From positions 1 through 53,024 of the forward strand of contig JBHGBM010000032.1 of the NCBI GenBank assembly GCA_041946965.1: DNA of 53,024 bases, written 5' to 3'. Of the stretch, positions 15,795 through 24,025 are shown piece after piece (position 1 is the stretch's first letter; each line of letters starts with the position of its first letter). The notes beneath the pieces are model-generated. The model ran no database searches. It was not told the origin of the DNA and saw only the letters and a program-made list of their open reading frames with translations. The position numbers and the translations under genes are program-made. The DNA comes from JBHGBM01 sp041946965 (GTDB lineage: Bacteria > Acidobacteriota > Terriglobia > Bryobacterales > Bryobacteraceae).

Positions 15795-16739
15795 CTATTG
15801 CTTCAGAATCCGGATCGCGCCGTTGCTGGTGGAAAGATCCAGCGTCGGGCCGCCCTTGCCGATGAGGCCCTCGAGCCGGCCGCGTGAGGCGGGACCTTCG
15901 CCCTGAACGTCGAAGTCGCTGCGCACGCTGGCGTGGCGCGCGGAGGCGATCAGGCGCGCGTTGGCGCCGGGCGGCAGGCGCAGCGTGATGCCGGCGTTGC
16001 TGGTGGAGGCGCGCAGCTCGCCGCGGACGCCTTCCGGCAGGCGGATCTCGATGGGCCCGTTGCTGGTATCCAGCTTGACGGCGCGCGTGGACTCCATCTC
16101 CCCCAGTTCCACCGTTACCGGACCGTTGCTGGTCGCCGCTTCAAACCATCCGCGGACGGCTTCCGCGCGCACCGGACCGTTGCTGGTCTTGACATCCACG
16201 CCGCCTTCCACGTTGATCACGGAAACCGGGCCGTTGGAGGTATGAACTTCCACGCCGCCTTTCATGTTCTCCGCGCGCACCGGACCGTTGCTGGTCCGCA
16301 GCCGCGCGCCGCCCTCCACGCCGCTGCACCGGATGGGCCCGTTGGAGGAGACGATGCGCTCCAGCCTGGCCGTCCGCGGCACGCGCAGGGTGAAGCGCAC
16401 GCCGAAATTGCCGCGCCGTTCCGAGGGCCGCAGCGCGCGGATGTACACCGAATCGGGCGTGGCGGAAATGTCGATCTTGATGGCGTCCCGCAGCTCCGGC
16501 GTGGGCCCGTGCTTGGTCCCGTCGATCGCGACGCTGTTGTCGTTCCAGGCGGAGATCTCCACCGGGCCGTTGAAGCCTTCGAGCGACACGCGCCCGCCCG
16601 CGGCGAGCGGGTAGGAATAGTGGAAGTCCTGCGTGTAGCGCCCGCCGCCGCCGGCGTCCACCAGGTCGCAAAGATCACAGCCGGTCAGGGTCAGAAGCCC
16701 TGCCGCCAGTAGAGGATAGAGCAGTGGCATGCGCATCAT
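15795..16739 (-). CDS. DUF4097 beta-helix lipoprotein with SNGP repeats
   Basis: A 314-residue lipoprotein. The signal ends in a lipobox, LLTLTGC, with the lipidated Cys at residue 21. The rest is a repetitive beta-solenoid of the DUF4097 (putative adhesin) type with about eight copies of a unit built on TSNGPV, each some 18-20 residues apart. Such domains occur in anti-sigma or cell-surface sensor proteins, and their function is not established. ATG codons at 16739, 16736 and 16730 are all possible; the first is annotated. At the DNA level the repeated core GGACCGTTGCTGGT makes this a candidate for repeat-number variation. Confidence 0.85.
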   Translation of the reverse strand: MMRMPLLYPLLAAGLLTLTGCDLCDLVDAGGGGRYTQDFHYSYPLAAGGRVSLEGFNGPVEISAWNDNSVAIDGTKHGPTPELRDAIKIDISATPDSVYIRALRPSERRGNFGVRFTLRVPRTARLERIVSSNGPIRCSGVEGGARLRTSNGPVRAENMKGGVEVHTSNGPVSVINVEGGVDVKTSNGPVRAEAVRGWFEAATSNGPVTVELGEMESTRAVKLDTSNGPIEIRLPEGVRGELRASTSNAGITLRLPPGANARLIASARHASVRSDFDVQGEGPASRGRLEGLIGKGGPTLDLSTSNGAIRILKQ

Positions 16740-16774
16740 GCAGTGGAGTACGAAGCCGGCGGCGGATTTGTTCC

Positions 16775-18217
16775 TTAATCCGCCGGCACCAGCCGGATCA
16801 TGCTCAAGTTGACCGTAAACACCCGGTCGTCCGGCGGCGCCGTCCATACCGGGGAGGCGTGAATGTCGATGCGGTACTCGGGAGCCTGGGGCAGGGCGGC
16901 TTCGATCACGAATAGTCCGGAGCGGTCCAGCTCCGTGGCGTTTACCTTCTGCCCGTTGGCCAGAACCTCGATACGAAGCGGTTGCCCCTGCGCGAGCGAC
17001 TTTTCATGCGCGTGCCCGCGGATGCGCACACGCTGCGGCCCCGGCCGCTGCCGCACCAGCCGGGCGGCCGCGTGAGCGCCGATCCAGCGGTACTTGTTGC
17101 CGAAAACGCCCTCCAGCTCGTACCAGCCCTCCAGGAGGCGGCCGGCGTGGCTGGGAAGGGAAAAGTCGATGACGTCCTCGCGGTCGCCGGGGTATAGCTC
17201 GGCGCGGTCCGCCGCCGCCAGCAGGTTGTAGACCCCGCCTTCGTTCGCCGCCCGGTAGCCGCAGGCGCACGCCAGGGTGTCGGCGGCGTCGCGCTCGAGC
17301 GGGCCGTGGCAATCGGGGCAGCGCAGGAAGGTCTCGAAGCGGTCGATGGCAGCGCCCGGCGCGCTTTCCCCGGCCTTCCTGCACACCGCCGCCAGGGTTC
17401 CGCCGAGCAGGAGCGCCGCACGCCACACGGAGCCGTGGGGATCGAGCCGCACGGCGAGCCTGCGCATGGCGGTCTCGCCCCAGCCGTGCTCGCGCACGAA
17501 GATCTCGTACTCCTGGCCGGCGAAGTGCCTGGTGATCAGCCGGTGCCAGTCGTGGAGGTACATGGTGTGGTTCTGGCGTATGCCGAAGCTCTCCTCCTGG
17601 TGCGCCCCGATCACGTCCTTGACCAGGTAGCCGAGCAGTCCCCAATCGTAAAGCTTGCGCTCCCACCCCTTCATGGTGTTGTAGTAAGGCGCGCGGTAGA
17701 GGCGCATGGAGAGCAGCCGGCGGAGCGGCTCCTCGGCGAACAGGAAGATCCCGCCCGGCGCCAGCACCCGCTTCACTTCCACGAACACGCTCTCGATGTC
17801 CATGAACTGGCTAAGCATCTGGAAGGCGAGCACCATGCGCAGCGAGCCGTCGCGGAAGGGCAGGTTGACAGCGTCTCCGGCCACGCGCACCGGCGCGCGG
17901 GAGAGTTTCCAGGCGTCCATCAGGAAGGCGCCGTAACGCAGCGCATCGGCGGAGATGTCCAGCGCGAAGCCCTCGGCCCCGAACTCGTTGGCCAGCATGT
18001 AACTGGTGTGGCCCACATTGGCGCCGATTTCGAGGAACGGCGACATGGGGCCGATGAAAGCGAGATGGTTGCGGATCACCGCGCCGCGCCTGCGGTTCTC
18101 CTCCGCGTAGGCGGCCAGCGCGCGCTCGGGTTCGCCCAGCGAGGCGAAGTTATGAAATTCGACCTCTGCCCGCTTCACGGACAGCGACTGTGGTGTGGGC
18201 ACTATAACCCTTATCAT
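16775..18217 (-). CDS. SAM-dependent methyltransferase with zinc-finger-like insert
   Basis: A 480-residue protein. Residues about 60-200 form a class I methyltransferase: FLEIGANVGHTSYML is the SAM-binding motif I, and DAVNLPFRDGSLRMVLAF is the acidic motif region. Around residue 335 a small Cys-rich motif, CPDCHGPL...CACG, looks like a Trm112-type zinc ribbon. The C-terminal 120 residues look like a beta-sandwich (carbohydrate-binding-like). It may modify a lipid or glycan in the envelope; the substrate is unknown. The ATG at 18217 is chosen because the upstream open frame (to 18394) reads through the divergent promoter. It is divergent from the TIGR00300 gene. Confidence 0.78.
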   Translation of the reverse strand: MIRVIVPTPQSLSVKRAEVEFHNFASLGEPERALAAYAEENRRRGAVIRNHLAFIGPMSPFLEIGANVGHTSYMLANEFGAEGFALDISADALRYGAFLMDAWKLSRAPVRVAGDAVNLPFRDGSLRMVLAFQMLSQFMDIESVFVEVKRVLAPGGIFLFAEEPLRRLLSMRLYRAPYYNTMKGWERKLYDWGLLGYLVKDVIGAHQEESFGIRQNHTMYLHDWHRLITRHFAGQEYEIFVREHGWGETAMRRLAVRLDPHGSVWRAALLLGGTLAAVCRKAGESAPGAAIDRFETFLRCPDCHGPLERDAADTLACACGYRAANEGGVYNLLAAADRAELYPGDREDVIDFSLPSHAGRLLEGWYELEGVFGNKYRWIGAHAAARLVRQRPGPQRVRIRGHAHEKSLAQGQPLRIEVLANGQKVNATELDRSGLFVIEAALPQAPEYRIDIHASPVWTAPPDDRVFTVNLSMIRLVPAD

Positions 18218-18249
18218 GGCACACGGCTGAAGCGCGCCGCGCGCACGGT

Positions 18250-18255
18250 TAAAAT
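18250..18255 (+). promoter_or_regulatory. -10 box TAAAAT before the TIGR00300-queF operon
   Basis: TAAAAT ends eight bases before the ATG at 18264. This spacing would give a leaderless or nearly leaderless mRNA. No -35 element is evident, and no ribosome site lies between. Confidence 0.45.
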
Positions 18256-18263
18256 GGTGTTTT

Positions 18264-19478
18264 ATGAACTTGCAGGAAACGGTCGAGGCGGAAGGCCACC
18301 TGATCGACTCCCACGTGATGGAGAACATTTTCGACAAGGTTGTCGAACACGGGGGGAAGTTCGAAGTGGAGAAGTTCCGCATCGGCCGAACCAACGCCGA
18401 CGCCTCCTACCTGCGCCTGAAGGTGCATGCGCCCACCGCGGAAGAATTGCAGCGCCTGTTGCAGGACCTGCTGGTGCTGGGCTGCTCGCCGGTGGACGCG
18501 GGCGACGCGCAGTTGCGCACCGTGGAAGCCGACCGCTGCGCGCCGGAGGACTTCTACTCCACCACCAACCACCGCACTTTCGTACGGCGCGGACGCCGCT
18601 GGATCGAAGTGGAGAACCAGCGCATGGACGCGCTCATCGTGGTGAGCGGAACCCGCGCCGTCTGCCGCCGCCTGCGCGACGTGAGAGCCGGAGACCAGGT
18701 CGTGGTGGGAATGCGCGGCCTGCGGGTGCTGCCGGAATCGAAGGAACGCGACCGGTTGTCGTTTGCCTTCATGAGCAACGGCGTCTCCTCGGAGCGGCAG
18801 GTGGAAACCGCCGTGCGGCAGACCGCCGCGCTCATCCGCCAGACGGCCGCCAACAATCACCGCATCGTCATCGTGGCCGGGCCGGTGGTGGTCCACACCG
18901 GAGGAACCACGGGCCTGGCGGCCATGATCCGCAGCGGCTACGTGCACGCGCTGCTCAGCGGCAACGCGCTCGGAGTGCATGACGTGGAAGCGGCGCTGTT
19001 CGGCACCTCGCTCGGCGTGCGGCTGGCCGACGGCCGCCCCGAGGAGCACGGGCACCGCAACCACATGCGCGCCATCAACGCGATCTACCACGCCGGCGGC
19101 GTGCGGCAAGCCGTGGAATCCGGGCGGCTCACCGGCGGCGTGCTTTACGAATGCGTGAAACACGGCGTGCCTTTCGTGCTGGCGGGCAGCCTGCGCGACG
19201 ACGGGCCGCTGCCGGAGACCATCACGGATATGAACGTGGCCCAGGACGCCTACGCGGAGCAGTTGAAGGGCGCCGGGCTGGTGCTGTGTCTGGGATCCAT
19301 GCTGCACTCCATCGCCACCGGCAACATGCTGCCAAGCTGGGTCAAAATCGTGTGCGTGGACATCAACCCGGCCGTGGCCACCAAGGTGAGCGACCGCGGC
19401 ACCGGACAGGCGGTGGGAGTGGTGACCGACGTGGGACTCTTCCTGCACCTGCTGGCCAAAGCTTTGGACTGCCAATGA
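18264..19478 (+). CDS. TIGR00300 family protein (LOR/SDH-type, archaeal ornithine cyclodeaminase-like)
   Basis: A 404-residue protein of the TIGR00300 family, the domain found in LOR/SDH bifunctional enzymes and in archaeal-type ornithine cyclodeaminases. The N-terminal part (EAEGHLIDSHVMENIFDKVVEHGG) and the C-terminal Rossmann-like half (VVVHTGGTTGLAAMI; LSGNALGVHDVEAALFGTS) are complete. In studied archaeal and cyanobacterial proteins this domain takes part in arginine/ornithine/proline conversion using bound NAD. Substrate here is inferred. It shares an ATGA overlap with queF, so the two are translationally coupled. Confidence 0.82.
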   Translation: MNLQETVEAEGHLIDSHVMENIFDKVVEHGGKFEVEKFRIGRTNADASYLRLKVHAPTAEELQRLLQDLLVLGCSPVDAGDAQLRTVEADRCAPEDFYSTTNHRTFVRRGRRWIEVENQRMDALIVVSGTRAVCRRLRDVRAGDQVVVGMRGLRVLPESKERDRLSFAFMSNGVSSERQVETAVRQTAALIRQTAANNHRIVIVAGPVVVHTGGTTGLAAMIRSGYVHALLSGNALGVHDVEAALFGTSLGVRLADGRPEEHGHRNHMRAINAIYHAGGVRQAVESGRLTGGVLYECVKHGVPFVLAGSLRDDGPLPETITDMNVAQDAYAEQLKGAGLVLCLGSMLHSIATGNMLPSWVKIVCVDINPAVATKVSDRGTGQAVGVVTDVGLFLHLLAKALDCQ

Positions 19479-19873
19479 TTCGCTCTTACACCGATGAGCA
19501 CGCCCGCGCGGGCGTAGACGCCAACCTCCCGGACATTGAAACGTGGCCGAACCAGTACTCCGGCTACGAAATCGAAATCTCCATTCCGGAGTTCACCTCC
19601 GTGTGCCCCAAGACCGGCCTGCCGGACTTCGGCGTCATTACGCTGCGCTACGTCCCGGACAAGCTCTGCCTGGAACTGAAGTCGCTCAAGATGTACGCGC
19701 TGGCTTACCGCAGCCTCGGCATCTTCAACGAGAACGTGGTGAACCGCTTCCTGCGCGACGTGGTGAAGGCGTGCAAACCGGTTTCCGCAACGGTGGTGGG
19801 GCGCTTCACGCCGCGCGGCGGGTTGCAGACCACCGTGACGGCTTCCTGGAGCAAGAAGCGTGGCGCCCGCTGA
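19475..19873 (+). CDS. queF: QueF, NADPH-dependent 7-cyano-7-deazaguanine reductase
   Basis: A 132-residue T-fold enzyme that reduces preQ0 to preQ1 in queuosine biosynthesis. The catalytic cysteine is Cys44 in SVCPKTGLPDFG, and the substrate-binding segment is CLELKSLKMYALAYRS. It is the short unimodular form. It starts inside the TIGR00300 stop (four-base overlap) and its end overlaps the next gene by 14 bases. Other queuosine genes are not in this window. Confidence 0.93.
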   Translation: MIRSYTDEHARAGVDANLPDIETWPNQYSGYEIEISIPEFTSVCPKTGLPDFGVITLRYVPDKLCLELKSLKMYALAYRSLGIFNENVVNRFLRDVVKACKPVSATVVGRFTPRGGLQTTVTASWSKKRGAR

Positions 19874-21230
19874 GGAGGACGCGCGAAGGGCCGAGGAACT
19901 GGCGGCGCTGCTCCGTGAGGTGCGCGAGCGGGTGCGCGAGCGGTATCCGGAGGGAGCGCCGGGCGGCATGCCGCTGGCGGACCTCATGCCGCTGGTGCAC
20001 GCACGCGATGCCGCCGAAGCCAAAGTGGCGGCCATCGGCAGCGTCAACCCGCGGCGCGGCGGGCCCCTCAACCACGCGGTTCAGTGGCTGAAGCGCCTCA
20101 TCGCCCGCGCGCTCGACTGGCACGTGCGCGAGCAGGTGGCCTTCAACCGCGGGACGATCGCGAGCATCAACGCCGCCATCGAAGCCCTCAACGAGGTGAA
20201 CCGCGCGCTCGCGGAGCTGAGCAAGCAGGCGGCCGTCGCGCGCGAGGCGCTGGACGTGCGCAGCCACTGGGAAGCCTGGCGCAGCGCCTGGGAGCAGAAA
20301 CTGGCGCACAACGAAATGCAGTTCCTCCGCAGCGTGGCGGATTTGCAGGCCGCCTACCAGCATCGCGCCGACCTGATGGAAAGCAACTTCCGCGAGCTGG
20401 TGCGCTCGCAGCATGCGGATTTCACCGGCGCGCTGGAACGCGCCACGCTCGAAACCCAGAAGCGCCTGTGGGCGGACCTGGAGCGCGTGCGGCTGGAGTA
20501 CGAAGCGCTCATCCACAACGAGCTGCGCGTCGTGCGCCAGAGAGCCGCGCTGGCCCCGCCGGCCGTTGCCGCCGCCGCTCCGGTGGAGCAAATGGCCATC
20601 GATTATGCGCGTTTCGCCGAGCGCTTCCGCGGCTCGGAAGAGTACGTGCGCAACGGGCAGAAGTTCTACGCCCCGTTTTTCGCCGGATGCCGCGCGGTGC
20701 TCGACTTAGGCTGCGGGCGCGGCGAGTTCCTGGAACTGATGCGGGAGGGCGGCGTGCCCGCGCGCGGCATCGACTGCGACGCGCAATCCATCGCGCTGTG
20801 CCGCCACAAGGGGCTGGACGCCGAACCGGGCGACCTGTTCGCGCATCTTTCGGCACTGGCGGATGGCGCGCTCGACGGCATCTTCTGCGCGCAGGTGGTG
20901 GAGCACCTGCCGCCCGCGCGTTTGCCGGAACTCATCGCGCTGTGCGCGGCGAAACTGCGGGCGGGAGGCGTGCTGGCGATCGAGACGCCCAACCCCGAGT
21001 GCCTGGCGGTGTTCGCGATTCACTTCTACCTCGACCCCACGCACCAGCGCCCCCTGCCGCATCCGCTGCTGGCCTTCTACCTGGAGGAGTGCGGCTTCGG
21101 CGGCATCGAGGTGCACAAGCGCTCACCGGCGGTGGAATCGTTCCCCGCGCTCGCCGCGCTGCCGGAGGATTTCCGGGAGGCGTTCTTCGGCGGACTGGAC
21201 TACTGCATCATCGGGCGCCGCCTGGGGTAG
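19860..21230 (+). CDS. Coiled-coil SAM-dependent methyltransferase
   Basis: A 456-residue protein starting at a GTG that overlaps queF. The first 230 residues are helical and charged: an Arg/Glu-rich start, a basic patch RGGPLNHAVQWLKRLIARAL, then a long predicted coiled coil. Residues about 240-450 are a class I methyltransferase with AVLDLGCGRGEFLEL (motif I), GIDCDAQSI, and DGIFCAQVVEHLP. This build resembles methyltransferases in glycan-synthesis clusters that control polysaccharide chain length; that role is inferred. Its end overlaps the convergent hydrolase gene by 23 bases. Confidence 0.8.
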   Translation: MAPAEEDARRAEELAALLREVRERVRERYPEGAPGGMPLADLMPLVHARDAAEAKVAAIGSVNPRRGGPLNHAVQWLKRLIARALDWHVREQVAFNRGTIASINAAIEALNEVNRALAELSKQAAVAREALDVRSHWEAWRSAWEQKLAHNEMQFLRSVADLQAAYQHRADLMESNFRELVRSQHADFTGALERATLETQKRLWADLERVRLEYEALIHNELRVVRQRAALAPPAVAAAAPVEQMAIDYARFAERFRGSEEYVRNGQKFYAPFFAGCRAVLDLGCGRGEFLELMREGGVPARGIDCDAQSIALCRHKGLDAEPGDLFAHLSALADGALDGIFCAQVVEHLPPARLPELIALCAAKLRAGGVLAIETPNPECLAVFAIHFYLDPTHQRPLPHPLLAFYLEECGFGGIEVHKRSPAVESFPALAALPEDFREAFFGGLDYCIIGRRLG

Positions 21231-22890
21231 TGAAGTCCGGCAAATCGAAATGCCGCAGGATGCCGGGCACGGCGATCTCGATCAGGTCCGGCGGCGCGGG
21301 GCCGCGGGCCAGGGCGAGGTAACAACGCGGCGCCCCCTCCGTCTTCACCGCCGCGATGCGCGGTTCGAGAGCGCGCGCGAAGAGGGCCGCCACACCGCCG
21401 CTGCCTTTCCCGCTGACGGTGATGCGGCGCGAATCCACCTCGTGGCGCGCGGCCAGCCAGTCGAACGCGCGCAGGGCGTCGTAGACCTGCATGCCGATCA
21501 GGGTCTTACCCGCCAGCAGCGCGCGTTGCGCCGCCTGGTGCGGCGTGGCGTACTCGGCCGGTGCGCTCTCGCCCCAATTGCGGAGGTCGGCGGCGAGCAC
21601 CACGTTGTCCGCCCTGACCAGCGCCTCGATCGCCGCGAGGTCCGCCGATTTTCCCGCCGGGTCCAGCCACAACACGGCACTCTTGCGCGGCGCGCCGCCC
21701 GCCGGCAGGAACAACAGCATGGGCACGATGATGCCCGGCTCCGGCTGCATCTCGATCTTCTCGATGCGGCAGCCGCGGCCCTCGACCTCGCCCTGTCCGC
21801 CCCAGGGAGGCAGTCCGCGCGGGCCGTCAATGCCCAACAGCGCGCGGAGATCGCCGGTCTTCTTGCGTGCGGCGTGAAGCTGCCCGGCCAGCGCGGCGTT
21901 CAACGACTGCACCGTCTCCGCGCCCGGAAGCCCGGCCGCCGTCGCGCGCAGCTCGGCTTCGGGGATGGTCTCGATGGCCGGTTCGCGGGCGTCCGTGCCG
22001 AGCAGCCACTTCGAAAACCAGCGGCGGCCGTGCGGGTCGTCATCGAAAACGCCGGCTCGCTCCTTCGCGCGCAGCACGGCGTAGATAGGGCGCGCCTCCT
22101 GGTACGCCGCGCCCGCCATCAGCATGGGCCGCGGCGCGAACGCGATGGGGAGATCGGAAATGTCCAGGCCGTCGCGCCAGAAGCCGGCGAGCGGGGGCGT
22201 GAGGTAGGCCGAAGTCGCGGCGGCGGCCAGGCGCGGCTCGAGCGCGGCGAGGTATGCCGCCTGCGCGCCGCCCGTCACCGCGATGCGCCTGGGATCCACG
22301 TCCGGCCGCGTGAGCAGATAATCCACGGCGCGAATGCCGTCCCAAATCTGCCAGCGCGCCTCGTTGGTTCCGGTCAGCAGGCACTGCGCCGCCGCGGCGT
22401 CCCCAGCGCGCTCGCCCTGCCCGGGCAGATCGTAGGCCAGGACAAGGAAGCCGCGCTTCACAAGGCCGATCCACGCGCGCTGCCCGGAAGCCTTTCCCTG
22501 ATCGCCTGAGCCGAGCACCGCCGCAAACGGCGGGGGCGGGCCTTCCGGCACGTACACGTTGGCGGTCACGTAAAATCGCGGCTGGCTCTCGAAGATCAGC
22601 TTCTCCACCCGGTAGCCCGGACGGCGCAGCGTTCCGCTGAGGCGAGGGTTCAGCGGCGTGCGCGCGGGAAAGCCGCCGATCTGCTCCAGCAGTTTCCGCT
22701 GGATATATGCCTGCCGCGCCCTGACCGCCGCCGCCGAGCGCACGCGCGACATTTCCACCGCGCGCCGGTCCCGGCACTCCTGCTCGACGCGGTCGAGATA
22801 CCGGTCCGTCATCCCCTGAAGTCCGCTCGACACCTGCAACGTATCCTGGCTCACGCCGGTCAGCAGGATCAGCAGGAGAGCGGCTGTCAT
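21208..22890 (-). CDS. Secreted tandem alpha/beta hydrolase (acetyl xylan esterase/DLH-like), both nucleophile motifs degenerate
   Basis: A 560-residue exported protein (signal about 1-15) containing two alpha/beta hydrolase-like domains. Domain 1 (about 80-260) has the oxyanion-side block VLGSGDQGKASGQ and YDLPGQGER, but the nucleophile elbow reads VTGGAQAAYLAAL; relatives have a longer GNSGGG-type loop, so the serine seems deleted. Domain 2 (about 370-540) reads VSGKGSGGVAAL where a GxSxG is expected, with Gly at the usual serine position. The protein may be a pseudoenzyme or carbohydrate-binding relative of family esterases. The 3' end overlaps the methyltransferase gene by 23 bases. A TACCAT hexamer and AGGGA lie just before the start. 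Confidence 0.72.
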   Translation of the reverse strand: MTAALLLILLTGVSQDTLQVSSGLQGMTDRYLDRVEQECRDRRAVEMSRVRSAAAVRARQAYIQRKLLEQIGGFPARTPLNPRLSGTLRRPGYRVEKLIFESQPRFYVTANVYVPEGPPPPFAAVLGSGDQGKASGQRAWIGLVKRGFLVLAYDLPGQGERAGDAAAAQCLLTGTNEARWQIWDGIRAVDYLLTRPDVDPRRIAVTGGAQAAYLAALEPRLAAAATSAYLTPPLAGFWRDGLDISDLPIAFAPRPMLMAGAAYQEARPIYAVLRAKERAGVFDDDPHGRRWFSKWLLGTDAREPAIETIPEAELRATAAGLPGAETVQSLNAALAGQLHAARKKTGDLRALLGIDGPRGLPPWGGQGEVEGRGCRIEKIEMQPEPGIIVPMLLFLPAGGAPRKSAVLWLDPAGKSADLAAIEALVRADNVVLAADLRNWGESAPAEYATPHQAAQRALLAGKTLIGMQVYDALRAFDWLAARHEVDSRRITVSGKGSGGVAALFARALEPRIAAVKTEGAPRCYLALARGPAPPDLIEIAVPGILRHFDLPDFTTPGGAR

Positions 22891-22911
22891 CCGAGTTCCC
22901 TATGGTATCGC

Positions 22912-23134
22912 GCCGGCTACAGAAAGAAGCAGGATATCCCCGCCGGTCCGTACCGGTGGATCACGGTAGTCTCTCCCGAAGGCCCCGCCGGCGTCGAGCT
23001 TTCGCTCGAGCCGAACGCCCACCCCGCCGCGAAACCTGGTGTTCACCTCCGGACCGGCGCAAATGGGAGCCGTCACGATCGCGGTGTTCGACGATACCTG
23101 CGGCAACCTGAGCCGGATCTACCAGCCGTCATAG
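22912..23134 (+). pseudogene. VOC (glyoxalase/bleomycin-resistance) family remnant
   Basis: The plus strand carries the two ends of a VOC-family protein in different frames. From 22921 the reading is RKKQDIPAGPYRWITVVSPE and on to LEPNAHPAAK (to about 23034). From 23039 another frame gives VFTSGPAQMGAVTIAVFDDT and ends NLSRIYQPS at a TAG (23132-23134). The family has about 25 more residues between these halves, and the first 30 or so are missing, so this is a truncated, internally deleted pseudogene. It lies between the hydrolase and the dehydrogenase genes. Confidence 0.75.
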
Positions 23135-23168
23135 CTGGTATGCTCAACTCTTGGAGAGACGGCACCCG

Positions 23169-24020
23169 ATGCGTATCGCCTTCCTGGGCACGGGCAACAT
23201 GGGGCTGCCCATGGCCCGCAACCTGGCGCAGGCCGGCCACGCGCTGACGGCCTGGAACCGGACGCGGGAGCGCGCCGCGGCGCTGGAGGGGGCTGGCGTG
23301 AAGATCGCCTCGACGGCGCGCGAGGCCGCCGCGGATGCCGAAGTTGCGGTCACCATGCTGGCGGACGACCGCGCGCTCGAGCAGGTCGCCGCCGAAATCA
23401 CGGGGGCCCTGCCGCCCGGCGCCGTGCACTGCGGCATGAGCACCGTGAGCCCGGCCATTTCCCGCAGGCTCGCCGCGGTGCATGCCGCGTGCGGGCAGAG
23501 TTACGTCGCCGCGCCGGTCTTCGGACGGCCCGAAGCCGCCGCCGCACGCAAATTGTGGGTGGTGGCGGCGGGTGCGGCCGAGGCCGTCGAGCGCTGCCGC
23601 CCCGTCTTCGACGCCGTGGGGCGCGGCTTTACGGTCGCCGGCAAGGATCCCCAGGCCGCCAACGTGGTGAAACTGGCCGGCAACATGACCATTGCCGCGG
23701 TGGTGGAAACGCTGGGCGAAGCCTACACCCTGATGCGGCGCAGCGGCATCGAACCCGCGCAGTTCCTGGAAGTGATCGACAACGCGCTGTACCAATCGCC
23801 GCTTTACGCCAACTACGGCCGGATCATCGCCCAGCGGCGCTTCGACCCGCCCGGCTTCCGCCTGCGGCTGGGGCTCAAGGACGTGAAACTGCTGCTCGAG
23901 GCCGCGGAGGAGCGGGAAGTTGCCCTGCCGCTTGCCAGCCTCATACGGGACCGCATGCTGGCCGCCATCGCGCGCGGGGGCGGCGAACTCGACTGGACCG
24001 CATTTTCCACCGAAGGATAG
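23169..24020 (+). CDS. NAD(P)-dependent beta-hydroxyacid dehydrogenase (3-hydroxyisobutyrate dehydrogenase family)
   Basis: A 283-residue two-domain oxidoreductase. The N-terminal Rossmann fold begins with FLGTGNMGLPMARNLAQAGH, and the substrate loop contains MSTVSPAISRRL. The catalytic lysine is Lys168 in NVVKLAGNMT. Members oxidise 3-hydroxyisobutyrate, tartronate semialdehyde, 6-phosphogluconate-like or short hydroxyacids. The ATG at 23169 follows GGAGAG. A TATGCT hexamer at 23139-23144 may be its promoter. The next gene, rhamnose isomerase, is five bases downstream, so a sugar or sugar-acid substrate is plausible. Confidence 0.85.
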   Translation: MRIAFLGTGNMGLPMARNLAQAGHALTAWNRTRERAAALEGAGVKIASTAREAAADAEVAVTMLADDRALEQVAAEITGALPPGAVHCGMSTVSPAISRRLAAVHAACGQSYVAAPVFGRPEAAAARKLWVVAAGAAEAVERCRPVFDAVGRGFTVAGKDPQAANVVKLAGNMTIAAVVETLGEAYTLMRRSGIEPAQFLEVIDNALYQSPLYANYGRIIAQRRFDPPGFRLRLGLKDVKLLLEAAEEREVALPLASLIRDRMLAAIARGGGELDWTAFSTEG

Positions 24021-24025
24021 GAACC

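Noticed and set aside
17306..18982. 558-residue plus-strand frame
   Set aside because: Runs antisense to the methyltransferase and out of frame through the TIGR00300 gene; shadow.
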